In this document: one piece after another, positions 20,493-30,334 of the stretch
How the letters are laid out: the number at the start of each line of letters is the position of its first letter
How positions within the stretch are numbered: position 1 is the first letter of the stretch
Assembly (NCBI GenBank): GCA_016630955.3
Contig: CM049985.1
Span: 2,232,001 to 2,296,000 of the forward strand
DNA from: Didymella arachidicola
Taxonomy: Eukaryota > Ascomycota > Dothideomycetes > Pleosporales > Didymellaceae
Reading direction: 5' to 3'
DNA: 64,000 nucleotides
The notes under the pieces: model-generated
Told to the model about the DNA's origin: nothing
Seen by the model: the letters and a program-made list of their open reading frames with translations, nothing else
Databases searched by the model: none
Position numbers and translations under genes: made by a program

Positions 20493-21055
20493 ATGAAAGT
20501 TTCTGCTGTCATCCTCGCTATTGCTGCGGCCGCTGCCGCTCAGACTACCTACACTGCGACCGTTGTTGGCGTGTGCGAACCTCATGATGACCACTGGTGA
20601 GATCGACATATTGCGAGCAGAATCAATTCATATTGTTGACAGCGAACAGGCACTGCCCCTCCGGTGTAGCTGAGCCCACCTACGCCCCTTCAGCCGCGGC
20701 CGCCATCACATCCGCCATTTCTGGCAGTATCACATCAGCACCTGCTGCATCTGTATCTGCGTCTCACGATCACGATCACGATGACGATCACTCCCACGCT
20801 GTCACTGCTTCCACCTGCGAGCCTCACGGTGACCATTGGCACTGCCCGTCTGGTGTTACAGAGCCCACCACCGCTCCGGCTCAAACCCTAATCACTTCCA
20901 GGGCTTCGACAGCAAGCGGTGCTACCGTATCTGGAACCTCGGGATCTGCCAGCACTTCTCTTGCCCAAGCAACCGGCGCTGCTTCTGCCATTAATGCTGG
21001 TCAGCAAAGCATCATGACTCTCATTCTTGGTGCTGTCGCCGCTGTTTTCTTGTAG
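20493..21055 (+). CDS. His-rich, GPI-type cell-surface protein with duplicated CEPH motif
   Basis: Exons 20493-20596 and 20650-21055 give 169 residues; the 53-nt intron (GTGAGA...ACAG) restores a Trp codon inside the first motif. Layout: signal peptide (MKVSAVILAIAAAAAAQT); motif 1 CEPHDDHWHCPSGVAEPT; Ala/Ser-rich stalk; a His/Asp run (HDHDHDDDHSH); motif 2 CEPHGDHWHCPSGVTEPT; a Ser/Thr-rich stalk; and a C-terminal hydrophobic tail (SIMTLILGAVAAVFL) that looks like a GPI-attachment signal. The paired Cys/His motifs and the His/Asp run suggest binding of Zn, Cu or Ni at the wall (inference). I do not recognise a characterised homologue. Confidence 0.8.
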
Positions 21056-21581
21056 ATATGCAGTGTGCGTGACGAGAAGTCAGATCTTGGTCTTCACCAC
21101 TCCTATAAAAGAGAGAGTGCATTGCATTGCAAGGGGCAGTCAGCGAGCAACATGACGGGCGTTTAAAGTTTCTCTTGCCACAGCCTCAGAAAAGCTTGGC
21201 CTGAATAATACAACTTTCCAACATGTTTCTACCTCTCCTCGCGCTTCATTGGTGTTGCCCAGCACTCAGCCAAGTATCTCCACTCTTGGCGTGCCCATCA
21301 TGGTGCTCATGCAGCCAGCTCCTGAACCACTATTTGGCATGAGGCATACGATGCTTCACTCATACCGAATCTTCCAAACTCCACTACCCTGATGACAGGT
21401 TCTATACCGTTCGTGGACTTCAGCCTCGGGCCATGGGCCACAGTAAATGTTTCGAGAGCTGGAATGGTTGTCTCAATTCCTTCACTTCGAGATCGACACT
21501 ACCTCCTGGTTCTTCCCATTCGATACCGAGGACATACTGCCATCTTCTCAGATCATAATTGTATTGCCACATCATGCTTCT
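21056..21581. other. Spacer before the decayed island
   Basis: 3' flanks of the wall protein gene (plus) and of the F-box-like pseudogene (minus). Nothing else seen. Confidence 0.4.
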
Positions 21582-23114
21582 CTAACCGTCTTGAGCGTAG
21601 ATATCTCTTAGAAAGCAGTAATTGACAGCGGGCCCCACAGCTCGACGCCACGCGTCCACTATGCTGGCGTTCGGTCTCCATCTGTCTCCGACCCGCCAGT
21701 ACATTCGATCTTGGAAAACGAAAGGCTCATCTGCTGGAGCAACGTTATCATCATGATCGCAACGAAATCCGGGTCGAAGATACCAGATTTCGAAGTTACG
21801 CCCATAAGGTCCAAGCTCCTCGTGGGTCCAGCTGATATGATTGCCTTGCGAATGATGCCTGTGCCTCAGTATGAACTTTTGTAACCAAGGAGACTTCCGC
21901 ATCCAGTCCACAGCGATAATCAGCAAGTCTGGGATCGTTTCAGGGTTTGGCATTGTGCGGAAATGATTTGACCAGTCCATCCGCTGTATCAAAGGTCCAT
22001 CTTCGTCATCAGAATCGTAAAGATCAACTGGATCGGCGCTATCTGAGTCTGAGTCGTAATCATATGTCGATTGCTCTTTGTCGAAACCCTTGATCTTGGC
22101 TGTAAGGCCCTCATCCAGTACAAAGAACCAATTGCCGTCTGTCGTTGGGGCTGCAATATCGAGCTGGAAGTCCAGAAGCATTGGAAAAACCGGCAGGCTT
22201 ATGAAGAAATCAACGCCGACGAACTGCGAACCTGTCACATGCAGAGTGGTCAGTTTCGGTAGGATGCTCAGATGCTGCATTATCCTGATTGTAGGCTCGT
22301 CCTCGCATGTTTCCAAAGGGACCAGACACGTGGGGTCCCGTGCCTCGTCGTGGCATTCATAGTGGGCCAAATTGACGCGAAGGATCCTTAGGTTTTTGAA
22401 ATTGCCCCCGATCATGGCGGCTGCAAACTCTGACAGAGTCAGTCACTGTCCAATATTGACGTCAGGTACGTAGGTTGTACCCTCTCGACGATCCATCCTT
22501 CGCCTGCGTCCCCAATCAAAGTTATAATGAGTATCAATCTCACATTCCTCGAGGTCAATAAGCTTGTCTATCACCGCCACAATGTCGGCTACAGAGACCC
22601 ACGACATAGGGTGCTTGAACTGGACGTTCACAATCCGTCGTAGCTCTGGTATGATTGTTGGCGCATCACGTAGGAGCGGCCCCCATTCAGCTACTGTCGG
22701 TGTTCGCGCATGGGCAAAGAGGACAAGTCGGAGATCTGTCGATTCGGGCACAAGTGCCACGACTTTCGCGATAGCTGTGAATAATCGATCCATGGCCGTA
22801 TTCCACCATGCTGTATCAATTTATAGCGGACCTCCAGGTCTTGATACACTAGTGCTAAGTGGGGATTCGTTCAGGTTGACGTTGATTGTTCTCACCAAGT
22901 GAGCACGACAAACATGACCGGAGACGATGACTGAGTGCAGCTTCTCGATATCATCCAGGTCCAAATTGACTCAAACCTAGCGAAATGTGTGCTTCTCGAC
23001 GATAGTCTGCCAGGCTCGAGAGATGCTTGAATATGGGCTGAGAAGCTCGAAGCCATTGCCGTGAAGGACGTCAAGGATGTTGGAAAGAAGCTCAAGTGGT
23101 AATCCGTCCATCAT
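21582..23114 (-). pseudogene. F-box-like protein pseudogene, four in-frame stops
   Basis: One reading frame runs 511 codons from the ATG at 23114 to the stop at 21582, interrupted at 22979-22977 (TAG), 22973-22971 (TGA), 22823-22821 (TAA) and 22445-22443 (TGA). The start, MMDGLPLELLSNILDVL followed by SRAWQTIVEKHTFR, is an F-box-like N-terminus common in ascomycete multigene families. The rest reads continuously through the stops (INVNLNES, then MDRLFTAIAKVVALVPEST, ILRVNLAHYE). It ends in an acidic Asp/Ser tract and a conserved-looking C-terminal half. No indels are needed to keep frame. Each stop is one C-to-T step from Gln or Arg (CAG, CGA, CAA, CGA). An intact intron-containing gene is less likely because the stops lie inside conserved-looking sequence. 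Confidence 0.72.
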
Positions 23115-23245
23115 GTGGGGGTTTTCTGCACCGCAGAAGTTGGGGATGTTTTGCAATGGCAGCTGCTACATGTTTAAGATGGGAAGGATGCAGCGCCCGT
23201 GTGGAGCCTGCGGCACAGGTTGCAGCTGTGGAGACCCCTGCATCG

Positions 23246-23722
23246 TCACTTCGGTGACCGCCACTGCCAGCTACACCTGGTCCATTCAGAAAAGCCGACG
23301 AAGCCAGCTGCAATCTTAATACCTGGGATACCCACCCTGAAAACATCAATGACCTGCGTGCTATCAATAGCGTCATCATGTAGTACACCATCAAGCTCGA
23401 TATCAGCACGAGCGTGCTCAACACATTCCCGTAGATAAAGTGTGGAAGACTTCGTCGATTTGGGCAGCGGAATGGGGTCTGCTATGAAGAGAACTGTCAT
23501 CGTATTAGGATAGCTTTCTCCTGGTCGTATGGACATTTGGGGATCATGGCTCCAAGAATTGTAGGATCCACTAGTGAACGTGAACCCCTCATGAGTCGTT
23601 GCATGACAGTAAAAGAAAGAGATGAGCGAGCTTTCAAGGATTTTCTCTTTTTCAAAACCTATAGAGACGGTTTTGATACTGGGATATAACATGCTATTCG
23701 CAGAGCAGCTCTTGACAGTCAC
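23246..23722 (-). CDS. Uncharacterised ORF in the decayed island
   Basis: An open frame of 158 codons without recognised domain. It contains VSIGFEKEKILESSLISFFYCH, FTFTSGSYNSW and LYLRECVEHARADIELDG, which do not look random, but the end (CSWQWRSPK) resembles read-through. It lies between the F-box-like pseudogene and the GH31 remnant on the same strand, so it may be part of another relic or a diverged lineage-specific gene. An internal ATG (MTVLFIADPIPLP) is another start. Confidence 0.25.
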   Translation of the reverse strand: MTVKSCSANSMLYPSIKTVSIGFEKEKILESSLISFFYCHATTHEGFTFTSGSYNSWSHDPQMSIRPGESYPNTMTVLFIADPIPLPKSTKSSTLYLRECVEHARADIELDGVLHDDAIDSTQVIDVFRVGIPGIKIAAGFVGFSEWTRCSWQWRSPK

Positions 23723-23735
23723 TAGCGCGCATAGC

Positions 23736-24215
23736 TTAGCTAAAGCTCAGCTCAAAATCATACTCGAAAGCACCAGGCGAAGTGTACTTGTCCAAGCCTA
23801 AGATCTTGAGCACATGACCTTCGTATGAGGTTTTCAGCTCAGAGTAATCGCAGTCCTCCCCACCAGACTTGAGCGAGGCATGCTGCGGCTCCTCGTGGAG
23901 TCCAGCAATGGTGACGTTGCCAAGGGCAGGCACGCTGTGGAAGCCGCCATCAGATGTGAACGAGAGGCAATTTTTGCCGTAAGAAAACTATACGTCGATG
24001 TTAGCAGGCGCACTGTAGCCAGAGAGGAAATGATAATGCTGACCTGGGCCAAGCGCGTCGCGTTTGGTTGCAGACTCTCGCCATCATCCAGATACAAGTT
24101 GCCGGTAGCTTTGTTATTGTTACTGAGTGTGATGAGCAGGCTGTAAGGGGTTTTCCGCGTCGCGATAGTCGTACAAAGTAAGCTGAGGCTCCTGGAGCAC
24201 GAGAATGGATCCAGC
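23736..24215 (-). pseudogene. 3' remnant of a GH31 alpha-glucosidase gene
   Basis: The C-terminal end of a secreted fungal alpha-glucosidase (AgdA-like) is recognisable: SILVLQEPQLTLYDYRDA, then TPYSLLITLSNNNKATGNLY with LDDGES, and after an intron FSYGKNCLSFTSDGG, VTIAGLHEEP, ending YDFELSFS at the stop 23738-23736. The first and second segments are in different frames. One surplus base around 24155-24165 explains the shift. The intron between LAQ and FSYG runs GTCAGC...GTATAG. Upstream of about 24215 no GH31 sequence is found, so the ~800 residues holding the catalytic domain are missing. This is a truncated, frameshifted remnant. Confidence 0.7.
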
Positions 24216-24663
24216 TCCAGACATACAAAAGTAACACATGCTTGGCATTCTAGAACGCCAGATTCAGTAAGCGTGTCGCGCTTCTGTCAACCTCGGCCAG
24301 CTTGGTGTGGCTTCCAGGCTGGTGTCAGATATACAATGCCCGTGATTGAATGCACAGTCGTCAGTTCATTGCTTCTCATCTTGGAAAGGGCCGGTCGCCG
24401 GTTCGGGGTTGCTGTAGTCTCTCCGGACGCTTTTATAATATGAGTTTGAAGTTTAAGCTGATGACTGGTGGTGTCGAAGTTGAAGATGTTGTAATGCTGT
24501 AATTCCGAAGGCTCCAGACAGGTGGGAGGTAGAGCTAAGCAAACGCGCGACCTAGGAGTAGGCAGCATTGGGCTTGCGAGAGCAAAATTTCGGGTTCATG
24601 AACACAGAATATGTACGATTACAAGGGCATCTGCCATCGCTTCATGCTACGAACCTTCTACAT
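24216..24663. other. Spacer between GH31 remnant and SelO
   Basis: I searched for the missing upstream part of the alpha-glucosidase on the minus strand and did not find it. No other feature seen. Confidence 0.4.
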
Positions 24664-26699
24664 CTACGAACTGCAGCTGCACTGCATCATACCCTTGTAC
24701 TTGGGTACGTCGCCAATGAACCTCTGCTCCTCTTCCTTACTCAAGCCCCAACTTTCTGAGAAAGGATCGAGGTTCATCTTCATGATCTCTGGCAAGATTT
24801 CGCGCTCGCCCTTTTTCTCAACTCGATCAATCAGCTCATCAAGGATCCATGAACGAGGGACGAACTGACGTTATGTTAGTCTGGAGGAAGTTGTGGTGGA
24901 GAAAACACACTTACGCTTGGGTTGACAGCTCGCATAGCCTCCTGTCGCCCGCTGTCATCCTCACCCCAGTCCTCCTTGACGCGTGCAGACCACTTCTCGA
25001 GCCACTTCGCAATGCGGACTCGAGACTCTGCATCGTCCTTCGGCAAGTTATCGTTGTGGAAGAATATGTCAGCAGCGCTCTGTCTCGACTCATTCGAATC
25101 CAGCTTCGACAAGCTCAGGCTCGACAGCCTGCGGAACGCGTGGTGGAAGTCAAGCTCATAAGCCTCTAAGAAATCAAGTAGCTCTGAGAACAGCGTGTCA
25201 AAATCGTTATCTTGCTGCGATTTCAGACCGAGGCGTGCAGTCATCAGCCGCTTGTACTCAGCCAAGAAAACAGCCTTGTACTCTTCGCCGGCGCGCTCGA
25301 TGCACCCCTCTGCGCGCTTGACAAGCTCGGGAGCAACGTCTTCGCTGAATCCCTTCTCAACGAATTGAGCACTGTCAACGTTCGAGCCAGCACCCATCAG
25401 CTCGCCAAAGGCCTCTCCTAGCCTCACCAAGTTCCACCAAATAATTGTGGGTTGGTTGCGGTAGCTGTAGCGCAGCATATGATCGTCGTGGTTGGGCGTG
25501 TACGTAGGGTCGAACGTGTCGAGGAAAGCAAAAGGCCCAAAGTCGATACTCAGACCGAGGATGGATGTGTTGTCGGTGTTGAGCACACCGTTCATGAAGC
25601 CATACGCTTGCCACTTCGCGACTGTGATAGCGTTGTTGCGAACGATTGCACGGTACAGACGAGTGTATCTGTTTTCCTCTTCTGTCCCTTCGCCCTCAAT
25701 TGTGTCCTTTGCTACGCCAGTCTTGACCTGGATAAAGGTAGTCTTTGCCTCGCCAGCTGGCAACTTCGAAGGGAGTTTGTCCCATCCTCCGTATACATGC
25801 TCGGCGGTGTAGTCGGTGAGGGTACGCAAAGTCTCGCGATCGCCACGCATACGCTGCAGCTCGAATGTACCAAAGCGGATCCAGCTCTGCGCAAAGCGTG
25901 TGACGATAGCGCCAGGCTCGATACGCTCGCGCACGATCTTTGTGCCGTTATTCAACGTGAGGGCCAGCGCTCTCGTCGAAGGGATACCGATTGCATTTAA
26001 GTACTCCGAGACGACGAACTCACGGATTGAAGAGCGTAGTACCGCCCTTCCATCTGCAAAGCGCGAGTATGGTGTGCGTCCCGCACCCTTGAGCTGAACT
26101 TCGTAGCGCGTGCCCGTCGACGGGTTTGTCGACTCAAACAGCGAGATAGCGCGCCCATCACCGAGCTGACCAGCCCATTGTCCGAATTGGTAACCACCAT
26201 AGCATTGCGCCCAAGGGTAGATGCCCTCGTCTGGTTTTTCTGGGCTCCAAGTGAGGATCTTGCCGCCAGAGACGAGCTGCTTGAATTCTTCTGTCTGTGC
26301 CTCCTCTTCTTTCAGTCCCAAGTCGCGCAGCGCGCGCTGACTGACGCCCAGAATCTCAGACTCTCCCTGCGGGTCTGGCCTCACGTATGTATAGAGCGCC
26401 TCCTTGACCATCCGCGGTCCTAGGGTTTGCCGAGGCGCATCGTGCGAATCCTTCGGTGTGGGGAAGGCGGCGTCTGGAGGCAGATTGGATGTAAAGACTT
26501 TCGACTTGGGCAGCGACTGCAGTGTGTGCTCGCCTTTGGTAGCGGAGCCATTAAGGTGTGCCATGACTTGGTCAAGGCGATTCGAGCTGTGGAAATGTCT
26601 CGCTGTGGAATTAATCGTGCCGGATGTTAAGTGCCTCGAAAGTCGGGAGAGGCGGAGCATGAGCTGTCGAAGTGCGTAAAAGAAGCAGGTTCTTGACAC
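24664..26699 (-). CDS. FMP40: SelO pseudokinase-fold protein AMPylase, mitochondrial
   Basis: Exon 1 26699-24915 and exon 2 24864-24664 give 661 residues; the 50-nt intron (GTAAGT...GTCAG) joins AVNPS to FVPRSWILDEL. SelO transfers AMP to Ser/Thr/Tyr of mitochondrial redox proteins. The first ~40 residues (LRQLMLRLSRLSRHLTS) form a basic, Arg-rich presequence. Family blocks in order: QCYGGYQFGQWAGQLGDGRA, YEVQLKGAGRTPYSRFADGR, VLRSSIREFVVSEYL, AYGFMNGVLNTDNTSILGLS with SIDFGPFAFLD (metal-binding DFG-like), and FMNPKY-region equivalents. The C-terminus is MMQCSCSS, placing paired cysteines where animal SelO has selenocysteine and bacterial or yeast homologues have a redox-active Cys. A second possible start is MAHLNGS at residue 46. 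Confidence 0.93.
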
Positions 26700-26854
26700 T
26701 CGGAGGAAGGGAGCAGAAATGAGGGGAAGGCGAAAGATGCCATCGCGAAGAGCATCTGTCAGAGTGATGTGCCTGGAACACTGTCGGGTGGCGTCATACC
26801 GCGGCGAGCTTAGTCGGCAATCGATAAGGAGGCCGCAACTGACTCGCGCAAATA

Positions 26855-28444
26855 ATGTCTGTTGATGATCCTGCGGCCAATCACGAAAACATCATTCATC
26901 TTTCGAAAATCAAAATGAACGGCCAGAACATCCCCGGCTTCTATTATGACCAGGAAAAGAAGAAATACTTCAGGATACAGAATCAGTCGGCGGCAAGAGG
27001 TCTGAACCTCAAGTATTCGACTTCGAACCTGATCAAAGAGAGGAGGAAGGAGAATGTGCAGAGAGCGGCATCTGCAAAGAAGGCTAGGACACAGAAAGAA
27101 AGAGTCGTTCGAAGATACGCGCAAAGCTTCGTCCAAAATGATCTTGATAGGGAGATAGGCTTCAAGAGAAGGTCTGTGTACTTGCAGAACACGTGGCCTG
27201 AAGCATGTATGTCAGGCGTCAAACCCTCGCCAGAGCTCATCACTAGCAGCGATGAGCAAGGCGTCGTTCGATTCTTCGACAGAGACCCAATTTCAAAGAC
27301 CATCTTTGCAGTTTGCGGAGAGAACAGCATCAAGAGGCGGCACTACTTGGGCAACGATCAGGCAGCAAACTTGTCAAATCCTCAATCCAAGAAGAAGCTG
27401 ATAGCGCTCGATACAAAGTCGAGATATGGCTACTACCCCTGGGACGAGATAGGCCGCACTACCTCGACTGTCTCATCATTCCAGTATATGCCCAACTCTG
27501 GTGCTCTGGCAGTGACGACAATAGGCTCAGATCGGCCTCCTATTGTGCAGCTCAGCGATCCTGAGCGCGATGGCCCGCACATCTCGCAGCAATTTACGCC
27601 AAAAGCCTGTGCCGCCATCTTTTGTTCAGCAGCCCGACCTTCATCATTCGCAACATCGCATCATCCGAACAGTGTAGCAGCGAGCCAGACAGAGCATCTC
27701 GCCGTCGGCGCCCAACAATCCTTGCTAATGTTTACTCGTTCCCCTTCCGGATCCTGGGACTCCTCAACTCTCATCCCAGACCTACACGCCGATATTCTCG
27801 CACTCTCGTGGCTCTTGCCTTCCACTGTCGCAGCCGGATGCCGCAACGGCAAGATTCATCTCCACGATCTGCGCTCCGGAGACACATCACACATCCTGTC
27901 GCACCCCTACCCTATCAGCCGCCTATCCCACTCCGACGACTCAACCCGCCTCCTATGTGCCGGCCTACAAGGCACCCTCTTCCTCTACGACACCCGCATG
28001 CCACGTCTCCCACCGCACCGCTACCGCGATGGGAGCACCAACACGCAAACCCACCACTACAACGACACCTATTTCGAAAGCCTCCTACCCGGACGCCATC
28101 ACGGCAACACCAAGCGGCGCAAGTTGATGAGCAAGAAAGCGTTTGCGAAGTGGAGTCAGCCGGTGGTGAGTTTTGCGCATTCGAATCTGGACGATCCGGA
28201 TTTGGGGGTCGCGGTTAACGAGAGGCTGGGCTTGGTGGCTGCGGGCCAGGATTTGGCGAATAGTAACAAGGCCATCAGGGTGAGTAACCTATGGACAGGG
28301 AAGACGGTGCGGGAATTTGATCCGCCTGCGCAGGCAGGAAAGGGGATGCACAAGATACGGGATCTGAAATGGATGGACGACGAAGATGGGGGCGTGTCGT
28401 TGTGGTCCACATGGGGAGGGAACATCGCTTCGTTCAGCTGGTAA
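26855..28444 (+). CDS. WD40 repeat protein, DCAF4-like
   Basis: An intronless 529-residue protein. The N-terminus has IPGFYYDQEKKKYFRIQ (residues ~25-41), the typical opening of DCAF4/WDR21-type proteins, followed by a basic coiled stretch (LIKERRKENVQRAASAKKARTQ). Degenerate WD40 blades follow: ITSSDEQGVVRFFDRD, LSWLLPSTVAAGCRNGKIHLHDLRSG, ISRLSHSDDSTRLLCAGLQGTLFLYDTR, VNERLGLVAAGQDLANSNKAIRVSNLWTG, and ending WSTWGGNIASFSW. DCAF4 proteins serve as substrate receptors of CUL4-DDB1 ubiquitin ligases; the LYDTR element is a plausible DDB1-contact (DWD/WDXR-like) box. Role inferred from the family only. The gene diverges from SelO, with 155 bp between the starts. Confidence 0.8.
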   Translation: MSVDDPAANHENIIHLSKIKMNGQNIPGFYYDQEKKKYFRIQNQSAARGLNLKYSTSNLIKERRKENVQRAASAKKARTQKERVVRRYAQSFVQNDLDREIGFKRRSVYLQNTWPEACMSGVKPSPELITSSDEQGVVRFFDRDPISKTIFAVCGENSIKRRHYLGNDQAANLSNPQSKKKLIALDTKSRYGYYPWDEIGRTTSTVSSFQYMPNSGALAVTTIGSDRPPIVQLSDPERDGPHISQQFTPKACAAIFCSAARPSSFATSHHPNSVAASQTEHLAVGAQQSLLMFTRSPSGSWDSSTLIPDLHADILALSWLLPSTVAAGCRNGKIHLHDLRSGDTSHILSHPYPISRLSHSDDSTRLLCAGLQGTLFLYDTRMPRLPPHRYRDGSTNTQTHHYNDTYFESLLPGRHHGNTKRRKLMSKKAFAKWSQPVVSFAHSNLDDPDLGVAVNERLGLVAAGQDLANSNKAIRVSNLWTGKTVREFDPPAQAGKGMHKIRDLKWMDDEDGGVSLWSTWGGNIASFSW

Positions 28445-28510
28445 ACAGCATTGGTGAGTAGCATTTGTATGCATCTGCAAGCTCCGCAAGATGCCTTGAA
28501 TGCTACCTAA

Positions 28511-30031
28511 TCAATCCACTCCGCCGACCAAGTATTCCCCAACCTCAATCCCCACACTCCTCCCCAACCCACGTACAAACTCCCACCCGAAACCTACCCT
28601 CCACCGTCCTCCCGGCTCCAGCGTATCACTTGCCCCGCCCACGCCCGTTCTGACAAGCAACTTCAAACTCGTCAAGGTCGCCACACTAGTATACAGATCC
28701 GAACTTTGCGGCACACCATCCACAAGTAACGCTCTAAAGATCGCAAACAGTCTATCCAGACTAAACGGACTGGGCGTGAGCAGATGCCTAGGAATTCGAC
28801 GGTGCTTGACGCCACCCTTGCTCATCGTGGAGAGACTGGCGGCAGATGGGGCGCGGCGCTTGTTCTTGCGCTTGTCGGTGTGCTTCATGAAGTACGTTAC
28901 ATCTGTGCGGGCGGGGTTGTAGGAGGCGAGGTAGGCGGCGATGAGGAGGTGGGTGGTGTAGAAGGGCAGGGATTGAACGATGCCTGGAACCTTCCTTCCT
29001 TGCATCGCAGTCTCGCCAATAGCCCCGTTTGACGTCTGACCAGACTTGGAGATGATGCGGTCCAGCACTGCTTCTTCGCCTTGGAATAGGTGCCGTCTAT
29101 TAACCATCAGGCGCGAGAAGTCGCGGGTGCCGAATTCGCCCTTGACAACCGGATCTACGAAACTCCTCCATAGCCGCAGAGCAGTCAATCGAAAGCTGAC
29201 TAGATCGCGGCCAGTGTGTTTGCTTAAGCTGTCGTACACAGCGCCGAGGAAGCGGGACCAGAGCCATGCGTCGTCCTCGGCAGCGAGATCAGGCGTGTAG
29301 TCTGGAAACTTCTCCGCGGAAGGAGGTGTGAGGAAGACTTTGGGTGGGCTTTTGGTGAGGATGTTAAGAAGTTGAGGGCGTGTATACGGTGGGAACGCGA
29401 TGTAAGGTATCGAGGATGTATGTCGGAGGGAAGGCGCGATTGGTAGCGTCGTTGTAACGATGAGGGCGAGATTCGGTATCTGATAGTTCCGTTAGTATGT
29501 AAATTGAGAGAGGACAGAGTTGAACATGCTGCCTCGCCCAGTCGACCCAACGCCGCAACGAGCGTACCACCGCCTTCTCTAAGCTTGTCAATTGCATCTA
29601 GCACCAACACAAATTTGCCCCTTCTTTCCAGCATCTTTTGGAGATTAACGCATAGCGCACTCAGGTTCTCCGTCCGGACAAATGGTCGTCTATCGTTCTT
29701 CTCGTCATATGCCTCCTCCAGTGCATCGAGAGACGCGGCCACGATACGCTCGAGAAGGTGCCGTGTGGTTATGCATTCCCGCACATTGATGAAGGCGTAG
29801 GGAATTTGAGCGAGGGAAAAGTATGCGCGCAGGATGGACGATTTACCGGTTGCTGTCAGGCCGTGAATGTTCGAGAAGGGCGGGGAGGGGAGATCCGCCT
29901 GGCTTGTTAGCATTGCAAAGAGCTGCATTTAGTAGCTAACATACTGCGTACAAGGCAGCCAGATGCTGAATCTGCTGCTCACGACATGAAAACTCCCCAG
30001 TCAATCGCGCTATGATTTTGTCCGGCAGCAT
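28511..30031 (-). CDS. ORC5: Origin recognition complex subunit 5
   Basis: Exons 30031-29945, 29898-29530 and 29479-28511 give 474 residues. Orc5 is an AAA+ subunit of ORC, which marks replication origins and loads MCM. N-terminus MLPDKIIARLTGEFSCREQQ, then HLAALYA|ADLPSPPFSN. Walker A is GLTATGKSS and the Walker B-like strand is FVLVLDAIDKL. Next come IPNLALIVTTTLP, a winged-helix ORC5 C-domain with SLPFYTTHLLIAAYLASYNPARTD and RRAPSAASLS, and the family's late HRRIPRHLLTPSPFSLDRLFAIF. Intron 1 (46 nt) is GTATGT...CCAG. Intron 2 (50 nt) must start with GC (GCATGT...ATCAG) to keep RLGEAIPNLAL in frame, so it is a GC-AG intron. It ends 66 bp from the convergent WD40 gene. Confidence 0.88.
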
Positions 30032-30334
30032 TGCTATGTGTTGACGTCCGCAGTCGATGATGATCGCGCGTTAAACATGAATGTCGCGCTAGGTTCGAGC
30101 GAAACGCGAAGGCACGTGCATGATAGGAGCACCTGGGCAGCAAAGAAGGCAATAAATCTGAAAATGTTGATTGCATTTCATTGCTCTTATATTTGAGCGT
30201 ATATCTATATGTGGGTATCTCATGCACCATAATCCATAGCCTCCTGGCTGTAATCGACACAACATGTAATCCAATGCGCCGTGTGATGCTTCATATCCAA
30301 TGCGATGCGGTCCCGTCTCCCTCTTCATGTCGTT

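Noticed and set aside
29480..29532. ORC5 donor GAG|GCAGCA three bases earlier
   Set aside because: It would drop one residue from the conserved RLGE-x-IPNL spacing; the GCATGT donor keeps the length and resembles GTATGT.
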